Below are positions 41,001 through 53,600 of a stretch of DNA of 64,000 nucleotides, piece by piece. The notes below the pieces were generated by a model. The model was not told the origin of the DNA and did not search any database. It worked only from the letters and a program-made list of their open reading frames with translations. Every line of letters starts with the position of its first letter. The stretch's first letter is position 1. The translations under genes were made by a program, and so were the position numbers. Source of the DNA: Saccharina japonica (lineage: Eukaryota > Sar > Phaeophyceae > Laminariales > Laminariaceae); assembly GCA_008828725.1 (NCBI GenBank), contig MEHQ01001881.1:537240-601239 (forward strand), in the 5' to 3' direction.

Positions 41001-44000
41001 TATAATTTACTACCGTGTCTGTGACGGCTCGTCTGTTGATGTATAGTGTTTTGTACATTTAGTATGATCACTGGTATTCTGGACCAGCTTGCTCGAGAAA
41101 ACAGTACAGCACAGCACACGATCGAATGCTCCGCCAGTGGCGCGATGTTTATTTACACGTTTAGTAGCCTCGCGTGTTGTTTTTCGTTAGCAGTTTCAGT
41201 GGGTGGACTGCCTGCGCCCGGGGTGTCGGTTGCACGTTGGGAGATGGCGTGAGCGTTAATACGCATGCAGCACGTCTCCTGCCCTCCCGCGATAATTGGG
41301 TCGCTAATTGACCGCTTACCTACTCACGCTTCGGCCGGGACGTGTCCCCCTACCGTGTCGATACATAACAGGGCGACATTGAGGACGCCAGAGAATGGAG
41401 TGGTATGGACCCAGACAACCATCGGACGGGCGCCTTGATGTTGGCGGTCGCCAGAGGGAAGGTGGGTATTATACAAAGTAGTTGGTGCAATTGATAGCTG
41501 AGCTGAGCGGCCGTGAGCTTGATCGTTGTTCGGTACGTCTCTGATGACATGGGGCAAGTCTGGGTTGGTTGATAGATGATAAGCAGGCGCACATGGTGGT
41601 AGGACAAAACGGGTGTGTATGTACCTGGCATATATTTTGTATTATCGAGTAGGAAAAGCTTAGGTGATAGGGTAGGCACCTCTCGAGCATGGATTCCATC
41701 AGGGAGAAACATGCGTGCGGTTTCTACTGTGCGTAATTGCCAGACCGTTAAACGACCATCACGTGCACCGAGTACACTCAACAGCGATTGCCGCTGGCTT
41801 GGCATGGGGGGTCGGTCAGCCGCGCTAGGATCGGGGAAACTAGGGCACCAAGCCTGTACGGTGTGACCAGGACATACCAGTACAATGCGGCGAGGCTAAA
41901 GTTTGGTTTCTACAAAATAACATGGAAGCTGGGGACTCAATAAAATTCGAGATTGATGTTTATCGTGGCGTATTTATCAGACCCACCCCTCCATCTCGCC
42001 GAAACCCTACGCTGTCACCGAGTACGCACCCCGTCGTCTTTGGCGGCTCTGTTTCGATCAGACCCCGGACAACGTTCGGCCCGTTTCCATTGCCAGGTAT
42101 GTATAGTGCCTGTGGCGTGCTTGTCGCGAGCCCCAACCCCCTCCACGCTGTGCTTGAAGCTATGCTCTATATCACACGTTGGTTGCGCTTGTAACCTAAC
42201 CATTAATAGGTGTCGGAGGGTATCGACTTCAGCGACGACGCGGCGCGCATGTGCGTGATCATAGGCATCCCGTACCCGAGCTCCAAGGATCTGCAGGTAC
42301 CGAAAACTATTAATATTTATGTATGATCTGCAAAGGCCACCACATTGAAGTGTCTGTGGTCAGGGCTCTGTGGGACTACAAACGCTTGGTGTGTCTCCGG
42401 CGTTTCGATCGTAGGGCGTTTTTTAACATGTTTCTGTTCACGATGTGCGCGGTGCAGCATAAGGGCTACAATATTAATAACTCTGTTAGAAGCACGTTTT
42501 GTGGAGGCGTCTTTCTGGATGTTTCCAGCCTTCCGGTTTACGGCGCTCGTCTTTCCTGAGAGCATCAGGACGGTCAACCCTTTTGAGAGCCAGAGATAGC
42601 GGCAAAAACAAGAAGGGATTTTTGGTCTACTAACCCTCTACGCTCCAGTACTGAGATAGTGAGAGCGCGCAGCAGTACGGCTGGGATCATGCTGCGCCCG
42701 ACTCGTGCAACTTGTTGAATTGTGCAGTAGCCATTACACCAATTTGTCACCCCCTAAACTAACAGGCTAAATGCAATAGCCGTGTTTTCTTGTCGTCACT
42801 TGTTGATAGGATGAAGTCCCATGAGGGCTCATGGGTTAATTAATGGCTTTATCTGTACAGCAGACTTGCTACTTGGGTAAGGGACGCTCCTTTTGCTGCT
42901 TATGCTGTTTATGCAGGACGGCGAGTGGAACTACGCCTAGAGTTGCTCAACCCCGACGGCGTGTCTCTGTCCCGTGTACGCGTCACTCTTTCCGTCCCGA
43001 AGCATCTCGATTAAATGTCATTAGTTGCAAGAGCCGCACCCAGATCCTCTTTTGGTCTTTGCTTCCGCTTCGGCTTGCTGCTGAACCTTTGCGTGTGCCC
43101 CCCCCCCCCCCCCTTAGGTTACGCTGAAGAAGGAGTACCAAAACCAACGACGGATAAAGACTCCGTCGCTGGTGGGTGGAGCAGCGTGGTACAACCTTCA
43201 GGCGTTCCGGGCGGTGAACCAGGCCGTCGGCAGGCAAGTAGGGGCGGGGGTCTCCCGAGACACGATGCATGGACTTTCTTGGTTGCTTCGTGGTATGATA
43301 TTCACACCGGTGCCAGCTAAGCTAAGCTAGCTAAACTTGCGCTACAACCGAGTTAAATTGACACACGACGCAGACGTGGAAATATGGTGAGCTTAAGCTT
43401 TACTTTTTCCCGTGCGCCTAAAGGTTGAAACATAACAAAAAAAACAGGCACCGGTGCATAGACTCTAATATTGTGCACGGCGTTGCTCTCTGCGTGGCCA
43501 GGTGTATACGACACCGGAACGACTTTGGTGCAATCGTGCTCTGCGATCCTCGCTACTCGTCTCAATCGGGAGCGACCGCCAACCTGAGCAAGTGGGTCCG
43601 GTCGAGCGTGAAGCAGTGCCGGACGGTGGAGGCTTCCCTCTCCCACGTCGACAACTTTTTCCAGCAGCATGGACACCGACCCCAACGCAATGGAGAAGGG
43701 TGCACGCCCGTTGCCGTGCAGCGACCGGTCGGTTCCCTGCCCGGGAGCGAGAACATTGCCGCCGGTCACTCGAGCGGTGGTGGTGGATGTGGTGATTGCA
43801 GCGGCGGCGGCAGCAGCGGCGGCAGCAGCGGCGGCAGTGGCGGTTGCAGCGGCGGCCACTCCAGCCGCACGGCTGACCGTGAAAATCAAGCAAAGGACGG
43901 ACGGGACAGTGTCCAAACCGAAGCGGGTGCTTCAAAGGGGCCAGCCGGCCCGGGGGCAGGGCAGCGAACGATTACTCAGGTGCGGTTTCTAGAAGCATCT

Positions 44001-45430
44001 GGAGTGTGAATACGTCACCACGGGCTAGATTATGGCATTGGGTTAATGTGAGATCAACAACGATAACAATTTATGCTTCAGGCAAACTACCATGTTACGA
44101 GGTGAAGAGGGGGGGGGGGGGGGGTCATGCACGGGCACAAACTGCTCGTACGGCGTCTTTTCATCCATGTGTGTACTGTGTAACATGTACCAGGAACTGT
44201 GTTACAAATGCAAGCAGTGATCTTGAGATAAATGGAAGAGAGGGTTCCGATCGGGGATCGTCCAGTTATATCTGAAGCCTATTTCGCATTCCATACGAAA
44301 CGCAACGCCGAACATACACACGCAATACTACCAATCACGCCGCTCGACCTGGACGTCGATTGGATTTAAACACTGAGAAGGCCATTGCTACGGATCATCC
44401 GCAAATAGATAACTGCTGCAAGTATGTGCCTATTTCTAACACGCCCCCTCGATGAAGCTAGCATGGCTAGCAACTTGCGAGCCCGGGCTATTAATTGTGC
44501 TACGAGTACCACTCCAACATACTGTGTGCTGTCTACTAAGCCACCGCACCACCCCCATCTCTGCCTTGTGCCCGCCAGATGTTCTCCAACAGTTCGGCGG
44601 ATCGCATCGAAGAACTTCGAAGCCCCATCGGTGGTAACACGATAATGAGCCAGAGAAGTGCGACCCTCATTCAAGGGACCAACGGCCGCACGGCGCTCCA
44701 ATTACTGTCACAGCCAAGAGCACCGACCCGAGCCACCTCCCTACCGAACGCCAAGCCAATCTCGCCGCAAACGCCCGCACGGAATCCTGACCCCTTCACA
44801 CGAAGTCCTGATTCCGTTGCACGAAGTCCTGATTCCGTTGCACGGAGTCCTGATCCCATTGAACGAAGTCCTGATGCTGTGTCCAAGGGGCGTGATGGAA
44901 CTTTCTGGTGCCGTAGCGCCCAGTGCACTGGAGGCGCACTCATCTCGGAGCTGGCAGATCGCTGTAACCTCGGAGAGCAGACCTGCCCCGCCTCCCGCCC
45001 TCGCCGAATCACACCCCCGGTGAATTGCCACCTCTACCGCACGGCTCCTCCGACCCAATCTGTGGCCGGCGGTATCACGACGTCGACCTCTCCGAACGGA
45101 AGTGACCCGGATTGTGGGGCGGCGGCGCCTGTCCTGCTCGAGGCGCCGCGAGGCTGGACGCTTGGCGACTACGTCTCGGAGGGACAAGGGCGATGGATGT
45201 CTGATGATGGGATGGTATACGCACCGCTCTTCTGCTCGTGCACCGGCTGCTGCTCGGTGTACGTGGGGGAGAAGGCCATAGGGGCGGGGCTGGGCGGGGA
45301 GGACCTGATTGGCCGCTCGTGGTTTTTTACGGCGCTTGTAGATGCCGACAGTGTTGTTGAGGCAGGGAGTCCGAGAGAACTTACGCTCCCCTCACGACTC
45401 GCCGTGGTAGATCAGCCCCCATCCTCGTGA
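29079..45430 (+). CDS. BRIP1: FANCJ/BRIP1-type iron-sulfur DNA helicase
   Basis: Eighteen exons: 29079-29144, 29854-30766, 31120-31192, 31617-31751, 32132-32147, 32582-32647, 32938-33040, 34158-34264, 34578-34727, 36462-36806, 38268-38412, 39517-39655, 40888-40983, 41372-41461, 42210-42296, 43118-43233, 43502-43979, 44579-45430. About 1325 aa (human BRIP1 is 1249). It is an XPD-family 5'-3' helicase acting on interstrand crosslinks and G-quadruplexes in the nucleus. Seen: Walker A SPTGTGKT (about 51-58); a long charged insertion before SRTHSQL, as in BRIP1 and unlike RTEL1/DDX11; Fe-S cysteines among C322, C328, C338, C347, C379; DEAH at about 422-425; [47 protein letters not shown] (about 879-892). 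The C-terminal exon has Gly/Ser-rich sequence, RSPDSVA repeats and a Cys cluster (CSCTGCC). Two introns are GC-AG. Exon 10 (36462-36806) seems one base short in a poly-G run, so frame is lost unless a base was missed. Confidence 0.93.
32132..32147 (+). other. BRIP1: 16-nt micro-exon of the FANCJ-like gene
   Basis: Exon 5 is only 16 nt, flanked by TTTTTTACCAG and GTGAGTG. It completes a split cysteine codon and encodes PYNYL, giving CPYNYL as in the BRIP1 family just before the DEAH box. Phases on both sides agree, and skipping it would shift the frame by one. Confidence 0.88.
33036..33310 (+). repeat. Minisatellite starting at a splice donor
   Basis: Four diverged copies starting at 33036, 33111, 33179 and 33253 (spacings 75, 68 and 74 bp), each opening with CAACTGTGAGC or a close variant. 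The first copy includes the last five bases of helicase exon 7 and its splice donor. Confidence 0.85.
35508..35567 (+). repeat. Tandem repeat of TCATCTAGA-type units
   Basis: Two longer TCATCTACAGATAGA copies are followed by several 9-bp TCATCTAGA copies, directly adjoining the dispersed repeat copy at 35565. Confidence 0.85.
35565..35783 (+). repeat. Dispersed repeat, copy 2
   Basis: Related in the same orientation to 28427-28634. It lies inside the intron between helicase exons ending at 34727 and starting at 36462, so it is transcribed with that gene and spliced out. Confidence 0.8.
35892..35942 (+). repeat. Tandem repeat CATGGTACCG
   Basis: Five perfect head-to-tail copies of a 10-bp unit with the palindrome GGTACC, in a helicase intron. 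Confidence 0.95.
36900..37594. mobile_element. Foldback element with about 300-bp inverted arms
   Basis: The arms (about 36900-37215 and 37285-37594) are reverse complements with moderate divergence. The ends read CACCTGTGTTGCAG and its complement. GACG flanks both ends and may be a 4-bp target duplication. The centre is a short palindrome around ACGAGCACGAGCTCGT. Read outward from the centre, both arms translate into related peptides (DEVRIEGG, then INGKVRS, then FCGHCNTG or FCGRCNTG), so they may descend from a coding sequence. It lies in the helicase intron 36807-38267. Confidence 0.75.
38413..39516 (+). other. GC-AG intron of the FANCJ-like gene
   Basis: The donor reads CCAG|GCAAGA and the acceptor TTTGCAG. 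Using GC at 38413-38414 joins an AG to a G, making the arginine of SLDAR-YANQHD, which aligns with the BRIP1 family. No GT donor nearby gives the right phase. Confidence 0.85.
39327..39497 (+). repeat. Intronic 170-bp repeat with poly-C end, copy 1
   Basis: About 85 percent like 40641-40805 by eye, same direction. It ends in a long C run that forms part of the pyrimidine tract before the acceptor at 39516. Confidence 0.88.
40641..40805 (+). repeat. Intronic 170-bp repeat with poly-C end, copy 2
   Basis: Second copy, in the next intron of the same gene (39656-40887). It shares GCTTGGTGCTAGCAATGTCT and GATGCGAGGGTCTATGGTCA with copy 1 and also ends in a C run, here about 80 bp away from the acceptor. 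Confidence 0.88.
43234..43501 (+). other. GC-AG intron of the FANCJ-like gene
   Basis: The donor reads GGCAG|GCAAGT and the acceptor GTGGCCAG. AG + G gives the arginine of helicase motif VI ([12 protein letters not shown]). A GT four bases further on (GGCAA|GTAGGG) would break the frame. Confidence 0.88.
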
Positions 45431-47629
45431 CTCACGTAGACTAGGTCTAGTCATGTAGAATGAAGCAGCTTCAAAGAGTCTGTTCGTGACATGGAGACGG
45501 GCTCGGCGTGTCGTTCCCTATCCTTTTTTTACTCAGTTTTTGTTTTCCGAGGGATAGTCGTGTTAATAGTAATAGTCTAGGTAGGTAAGTGGTAGCTTCA
45601 ACCTTTCTGTACAACTGTAGTACCTGGTATGTATTTTTTTCATCAGCTCGAAGTCGAGTGCTGCAGAAGTAGAGGGATGCCACGATAGGTGGGTACTTTT
45701 GAGGCCCAAACTAATGTGCCTGACAGGGTTCCTCGACCATGTATGGAAACACCCAATAGATGTGCAATCCCATGTGTGCTTAATCATGGGTTTATTGTAC
45801 CGACGAGCCCATGGGACTGCTCATCAGGTTGTGCATACAATTTGCCTCAAAAGGCAATTTTCGTCTGTAGTGGGTGAGGTATAGACCTCATATTAGGAGC
45901 CTGACCACGATAAGGTACAAAGGTACTGTGCCCCCTCTACCGTGGTGTGACTCAGGACCGCTATTATGACAAGCGCGCACATGGTACGTTTACGGCTGCC
46001 TTTAGCAGAAGAACTTTCCGGCGACAGGGGGTGGGGGCGGGGGGGGGGGGGGGCGTTATTGTTGGCGCCCGATTGAGTGACCTGATCTGGGGTATAGTTT
46101 TTGGCCGGTATCGTGTCGAACGGGGTATGATACATGTATATGTATGCATACCCGGATTGATTGATATTTCGTTTGATTGACATATTGTCGATGTTTCAGT
46201 GGGTGTCGCGACTATCTCGTGCTTGTGCTGCCCTGCCCGCCCCCCCCTGCATGTTGTATGTTGTAAAGTGGGATCCCTTACGGAGGACATTCTCAAGGCG
46301 CGCCTTCAATAATTTCCATCAAACATGGACAGTGTGGGACGGTAGTCCCGCAGGAGGTTATCTCTTTCTTCGTGTTTGATTTGAAGACACACCGAGTGGA
46401 CTGTGTGGGGTTATCACACTCTCGGGGGTCAGCATCACGAGGTAATATCAGAATGCCCCCGAGGAGCCGAGGAGCCAGGATGGCCTTGAAGGATTACAGT
46501 GATGATGAGGCGGCACGGTCTAGGGGGTAGGACCTGGTATCCACAACAGTGAGACCGTGTATGGATGTCTTATACTGTATACCAGGTATATAACAACGGG
46601 AAACGCGCAAACAGCGTAAACAAAGAATGGGTTGCTTTTTTTGTGCCTATGACACCGCCCTCAACCTCCCCTTCCTTTGGCTCTAGAGCTCTCTAGAGCC
46701 GCAGAGGTTATGATGTTACTCGACCTCGAGCATCACCATCCGTTCGCGGTGTACAGGGCATACTCGCCCCACTAGCCCAACCAACTGTCGAACCACCTCG
46801 CTTTTCAACACTAACAACCCCTATTCAACACCTGACCGGGCACGAGCTCAACGTATCCCAACCTGCGCAATGGGTCGCCCACGAACAAGGGGTTTCGCAA
46901 GCAACAGCGACTACAGTCGCAAAAACGAACATTTCACCTGCCCTTTGAGCTATTGGTACCCACAGCAGTGGCAAGGTTCACGCTTGGCGTGGCACGGCGG
47001 CTAACGCTAGCGGGCGAGGGGGGAGGCGCACGCCCTCCGTGAGGCGGTTCGAACTGCCCAATCTATTTGCAGCGTTCAATCGGCATGCGCTTGCGATCCC
47101 AACAAATTTAGGTCGTTTCCAGCGAATCACCGCCGAGTAATGGTACGATATTTACCTCGTGTTGCGCTTCCTTTGCCGCTCGCCCTTATTTATACTTCGG
47201 AGTCACGTACATTGCTGCTACGGGCGGTATGAGTCCCAATTCCGAAGCGACGCTAGACCGCGAACGTAAAAAAGCTAAGCACCTCGTTGGTGGCGATATC
47301 CTAGACAAGACCGAGGGGTCTCTCGAGGTTTGCACGTTTACAGATAGATGGAGACGAGACGAGCCCCACACGAATTGCTATATACTGCTCTCCTTGTACA
47401 ATAGTCGAGGGAGACGTACGTATGGAAGGCAAGTATCTGTCCAAATACACGAAGAGCCACCATCTCACTACTTCTCCGAGTTCTACCTTTGGATGGGGTT
47501 CTCTGCGTATATCGCATTCAGCCCCGCCTCAACGTAGTGCCTTCAGTTGCATTGGCCCAGCCCCCCCCCCCTCCCATTCGGTGCTTGACCACGATAAAAG
47601 AAAAATCGTTTTCCGTACGGTACAAAAAC
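45431..47629. other. Convergent intergenic region
   Basis: The helicase gene ends at the left and the ankyrin-RING gene ends at the right, so both 3' ends and terminators face each other here. A G run lies at about 46027-46053. A 102-codon open frame at 47229-47537 (plus) has no recognisable motif and overlaps the probable 3' untranslated region of the opposite gene; I do not call it a gene. Confidence 0.55.
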
Positions 47630-50600
47630 TCAGCCCGCTCTCCCCGACGAAACGACCTTGACAGTCGAGGAGAGCCTCTGAAGAGCCACCGGAGAGCGAG
47701 AACTGTCCACGCTGTCTCCGGTACTGCTCCGGCTTGCCTGGGAGGGCTCGGTGCCGGTCGAAGTCTCCGGCATCACCGCCCCCGTCGGCGCCGCCTCCAC
47801 CGCTTCGCCACCCCGTTGTCGTCGCCGTGCAAGCGATCGGCCGCGGGTATTATTACTCGGTTCTTCCCCTGCCGCGCTGGCTATGCCCGTCCCAGGTTCT
47901 GGGCCACTACTTCCCCCTTCATCCGAAGAGTAGGCCGCATGGGCACCGCTACCGGCGCTTTGGGGCCAAGCCCTGGGTGCTGTGGAGCTGGAAGCTTCGG
48001 AGGAAGACTCACCGCTGCTGTATATATTTCCGATCTGTTCGGCACTGCTATCACTCCACCCCCCAGTGCCAACACTGGCGCTTGCCTGGGAGGAGAAGCT
48101 GTTGCCGCCAGCGTCGTTTCCAAGGTGTGTAGTGCTCCGGGTGTCCGTAAACTTAGCACCGACTTTAGACCCTCTACTGGGTCTGGTCTTACTGGGGCCA
48201 TCGCTATCGTCGGTGTAGACGAGGGGGACAAGCGAAGGCATCGAGGTGGGCGATTCCGGGAATGTAGCACCTTCCTCTCTCTCAGTCCAGGAGCCGACAC
48301 TGCCGCTGCTGCCCCGGCCACTCTTGTTTCTAATCAACAGTGAGCTGGAGCGGGGGTGGTCTCGGGATATTCGGGATTGGAGGCTTTCTGAGGACAAAAA
48401 ACGCTCAATAGTGCCGGCGCTGACGATGCGGTCAGCCTGTACTGGTTCGTCAAGGGTATCGATCGTGATATGCAGGGTACTGTCGGTAGCGTCACTTGGC
48501 TTCCCATCGTCAGCCTTTCCCTCGGTGAGGCCATCACTGGAAAGTCCTTGCTCCCTCGAGTTCGGCACTGCCGTCAACCGGGATGGCTCTAGGCCTAGGT
48601 CGCGCTTATCTACCCCCTTTTGGCGACCAGCCCTGTCCTTACCGGAGTTTAATAGATTGCTTTTCGTATTTCTAACACCGTCAGGAGCAATGCCATTCAA
48701 CTCCGTGCCGCGAGGAGTCTTTTCGCCCAAGGCGCCGCCCCCGGCGCCCTTCGAAACATTGGACAATGTCTCCGATCTTCCGCTTTCAGAAAGCTTGAAG
48801 TGGTCACCCGTGCCCCGAGAACTCGCCGACCGAGCAACCGCTAGCTTCTCGCAAGCGCCTGCCACTGTCAACTCGGAACGAGTGCTTGCATTGCTACCGA
48901 GGCAGCCACGTCCAAGAGCACTGGCTCTTTCGTTCTTGGCACCCACATCTCCACCACCACCACCAGCACCCCCAGGTCCTGCGGTCGCGGGCTGGTCGCT
49001 CGCGTCGTCTTTGGATTCAACGACGCTCGTAGGGAGTCTCGGACCCCCTCTTGCAGGCACGACGGCACCGCTGCGCCCGACACGACCGGCCCCGTTCTTT
49101 CCATTTGTGTCCCCAGGCAGGCCGGAACCGACACCTGCCCTGGTTTTGGGCCTTTGACGGTTGAGGCGCACGGGTCCTCTGGCAGGCGGGTAAAAATGCT
49201 TCGCGCTGCCGCAATCGCTGCCGGCAGCGGTGTCCCCTTCAGATGGCGGCGAAGGGGAGATGCTTCGAGCGAGTAATCGATCTTCCAATGCACAGTTCTC
49301 CACCTTGAGGATGGAATTGTCCGCTTTGGCCCGTCGGACGTCGAGCTTAAGATCTCCGTTTTCTGTGACGAGGTCACGCACCTGGCGGAAAGCATGTGCA
49401 CAGAACGGACTCCGCGTTGCGCGTTTTTTCGTTTTTGTTTTTTGTTTTAGGCACGTGACTACAGCGGTATGCCTCAGTATGTGGCATTAGGCTGTACGTA
49501 GTGTTGTTTTTAGTATACCACGCACTCAACGGAAATATCGCTATTATCGTGTTCTAATCGAGACATTAGTAGTCGTTTTAGTTGTGTCAACGACAACAAA
49601 CGGCGGGAAAGGCGCATCAGCGAGTCGCATGAACAGCACCAAGTACATCGCAGTGAGTCGGCTCGACTTGGAACATCTTGTGACTCTGCACGCGATTGCA
49701 CAATGACTGAACGCAAGCATCAATGACTCACACGTGAAAATCTCAATCGTGTGGCGGTGCTATGTATAGTAGTAAGTGTTTACGACGATGCCAGTGCATA
49801 GTCGCTACAATGCGCCGCATGTAGGCAAACGCAACATACGTGAAACTATTGGTTAGACGGGATGACTTACTATTACTACGAGATTACTCAGACAGCCGAT
49901 CGAGTAGTCTAGTAGAAGTATACGCCTTATAACCAATACAGCATGTGCTTTGTGGTTCGACGCAGTCTCGGTATGACTATCCCTTCTAGCTACCGTACGT
50001 AGTACAAGTACCGCGGGGTAATATCGCTTTAATGAAAACTCCAACGTTGCATGACCCTATGTAGCACTAAGCGAAGAAAGCCGTGCAACCAACCCCATAC
50101 GCTCGACACAAACTCAGGTGTCGCTCACGCGCGATCAAAAACACTCCCCACGATAGTTGCGTAAACAGCATCTGCTGCGGTGATCATGTAGCATAGCGAC
50201 CCGTCAAAACAAGCACGCGAGAGAGCGCGAAAATTGCCGATAAACCGCGCCACCCACTCTGACAAAACTTCACATTCGCTCACCCGCAAGCTAAACCTCT
50301 CCAACTGCGCCCTCAGCCCCACCAGCTCGTCTTCCAGCGTTGACATGCGGTCAAATACCTGTGTGCTCTCTAGGAGCGCGTACCCTTGAACGGGGCAAGC
50401 ACAAAAGGGGCAGCTGCAAAGGAAAGAGAGAACGTTTTGTGCCGGGTGCGGGTGTGGTAAGGGCTTCTGTCAGGCGATCGACTGAAGGAGACTACCGTAA
50501 TCATGCGAAGGTTCGCACCGGGTGCGATCGTGTTTTTAAATGTTTCTACGTTGTGTTTTTTATCGCACCCCGGTGCTATCTCTCCGATGGGTGCGTTATC

Positions 50601-53600
50601 TCCGATGGGTGCGTTCTCTCCGATGGGGGTGCGGAAACACAATTAAATCATGCCGTTCTTCTATTTTGGCGCACCCCCGGTGCGATCTCTCCGATGGGTG
50701 CGCTGCTGAATCGAAATACACCGGGCCGTACTGGGGCAACGGTGCTGCGTAAATGACTCAAAGCTACCTAAAACGACTTGACCTACCATGCGTTGGTAAA
50801 GTACGTTTGAGAGGAGTGGCGCACTGGTGATATCTCATCGGAGTATGAAATAAATGAGAATATTACCTACTACAGACCCGCTGCGGTGGCCCTCAAAGTT
50901 CTATTTATGTCGGAGAGATCGCACCGGGGGGTGCGATCTCTCCGATGGGGGTGCGAAAACACGATTAAATTTTTCTACCTTGTGTTTTTTATCGCACCCC
51001 GGTGCTATCTCTCCGATGGGTGCCAACCTTCCGATGGGTGCGAACCTTCGCATGATTACGGTAAATAAAGCCGTCGAAAAGCGCAAAGTAGGTTCTGCCA
51101 GCGATAGCCGTTTAACAGCTGTTTCTTGCCTTCAGGACTCTGCCATGAACGCATTATGATCTTAAATACTTCGATGTCGAGCGAAACGCGAGGAGATTAA
51201 GCCCACGAACGGACAATCGCGGTGCAAGGTGCAGCCAATGTGCGTGAAATGGAAAAACAAGATAAACAAAGGAATGAAGGACAGACAAGGCTCGAAGGCC
51301 TGGAGCGACGCTACGCAAGACGCGGGGGCCGAGCGCAGACCCTGAACAACACTCGAATATATCATGCTGGGGGCTTTTGATTCTTATAAAGGAGCCAGAG
51401 CGTGTACCAATCGCTCCGCGGCAGTGAAGCACTTCCCAATAATACTAGCGAAACGTCGTCTACGGCATCACGCACAGAATGAGGTATGCGAGGTGTCGCA
51501 CCCCCCCCTAATGCACGACTACAGCAGTAGTAGAGCGAAAAGGCAGGTCGGGTGTGCCTCATCTAATGTGGGAGAAGGGTCCGCATAGCTGAGGGTGGTG
51601 AAGATAACGTGCCACAATCGGACGAACCTTTTGAGTGGACAGCGCCCCGCCATATTCGATGGGTGCAATTTTTATGGGTCCATAGTGTAGTCCTGTTTAC
51701 TATGACATATTCTCGTGTCTTAGAGTACCGCCCCCCGCTGTAAACTAACCTGGGGAGGGTATCGGCGCAGGTAGAACACGCCGCGAGGTGTCGGCACGGG
51801 TTCAGCACCACCTCCTTGATTTCTGCTCGGCAAATCGGGCACTCAGGCTTGAGGGCCGCAGAAAAAATGCTGTGGTTCTCGTCCGACGAGTAAGCCACTA
51901 ACTCCAAGTGTTCTCTCTTAGCCCGCCCCAGCTGGTCCTCAAGCTCAGATACCTAGCGTTGCGGGGGAACACGTATGTCATGCGGACGTGGACACATTGA
52001 GCGAAACTTAACCATCACACGCAACACATCTCTACTCAGCTGACGGGGCGGGGAGAGAAAAGGCACGTTCGGGAGCAGTGGGCATTTGGGAAAATGTTAG
52101 GTGGTGTTGTGCTATGCAGCATAAGCAAGAGCTTGCGGAAGCAGGCCTCGCGTCGAAATGGCATAATCAGCCTATGTCAGGGCGTCAGCCGATGTCTCAA
52201 GCGATAGTGGCTACACCCAAAGCGCGGTTTGACGACGTACTTTGTCGACAGCACCAGTTGCTGCTCACAATGTTGAATACATACCTTTCCTCGTAGAGCG
52301 TCCGCCACACACTCCAAGGATGATGATGCTGAGGGTATGCACAGGGTGGGGGCAAAGTGGGTAGCAAGAGCGGGTGGCGTGAAATGTGTTTAAGTACCAT
52401 TTGTTATCACTAATGTTGCACCAGAGTCTTCGGAGGCGATCAATGAGCCTGGCAATTTTTAGCTTTATCTGAGATTGATATTGAAGATGACGGAAAACAG
52501 AGCACGCGTTTCGATGTAAATGCCCCGACAAAGCGGCCCCTGTAGTTTTAGCGGAGAGCCACAGAAGCAGTGGCACCGGGCGGGCTACCCGTTAGTACGT
52601 ATACAATCCACAGCAAACGCGCACTCGACGCTCTCGGGCGATGATTGTTGTGACCCAAATCTGAGACATTGCCAAGTGCGGCATCCAGCTTGTAACCTCA
52701 ACCCAACGGCTCCGCTGTGTGACAATAGTATATTAATAACAATCACCCCATCCTCACCGTCCCGGCCCTTGACCCTCGTGCGATGACCGATTACGATCTC
52801 GCTCAGCTCTCGGGCGCAAGCATCGTCGACATCGGCGGGAGCGCCAGTCCCTATCACGTGGTCGGGAAAGTCTCCGCTGCAGTCCTTTGCAGAAGAATCC
52901 GCTCCAAATTCAAGGAGGACTTTGGCAACCTTGCGAGCGTTCAACAAAATTATGGGGCCATGTCCATCGGTCCATCGATGAGGTCCATTCTGGGCGTTTT
53001 TGGAGTGTTTGTCTTCGTGTTACCTGGCTCTCCAATCCTTAATGCCCCGGGGTTAATCTGTAACAAAAAACTTCTAAAACAACGCTACTACAGTAATGTA
53101 CGCATTTTAAACTACAGTACTTAACTTGCTTGTACTTCGACGTATGAGCGTACCAGACACCATAGTTCGCCAAGCATCCTACGACTGAAAATGCTATTAC
53201 TCGTATAGCTTGTGCCAAACTCCGTGAGGAACTACAAGGTCTGCCTGCTTGTTGTTTGGACTGAAGTACATGCATGGTACTCTAGAGAGACGTGTGTTAC
53301 AGCGTAACACGTACTGTAACACGTGACACGTAACAGGTAACAGCTCATATCATACCTTAGGATGTCCCCATGCACAGGCGAGGTGCAGCGGTGTGGATTT
53401 CTCTTGCAAGTCTGACGCCTGGCACGATCAGGGACGGAAATTCGAACAAACACTTGAAAATGTGAAACGAAATTATATTAACATGTGCGACTCGTTCGGT
53501 GTCGTGTATTCTCAGAAGATACGGAAGGCTCAGGTTTAAACGCATAACTGATACGGCGACGAAGAATATCTGAGTCTCTGTTTTAACTCCAGGCAGAAGA

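Noticed and set aside
43353..43916. Poly-Ala open frame on the minus strand
   Set aside because: Produced by the GGC-rich Gly/Ser codons of helicase exon 17 read backwards.
47030..47065. Possible tRNA T-arm (CGGTTCGAACTGCC)
   Set aside because: No cloverleaf can be folded around it; the acceptor stem and anticodon arm are missing.
47229..47537. 102-codon open frame on the plus strand
   Set aside because: It falls in the probable 3' region of the opposite gene, with no motif; could be a small gene but evidence is lacking.
48246..49157. 303-codon open frame on the plus strand
   Set aside because: It lies antisense to the last exon of the ankyrin-RING gene, whose frame continues the coiled coil in correct phase. 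The plus frame is a shadow of Ser-rich, GC-rich codons.
50129..50283. Longer form of the ankyrin-RING exon ending at a GC|GTGAGCG donor
   Set aside because: Its phase does not fit the next exon, while the donor at 50283 does and continues the coiled coil.
50340..50756. 138-codon open frame with repeated SDGC-like peptides
   Set aside because: Wholly explained by the repeat units of the TA-flanked MITE.
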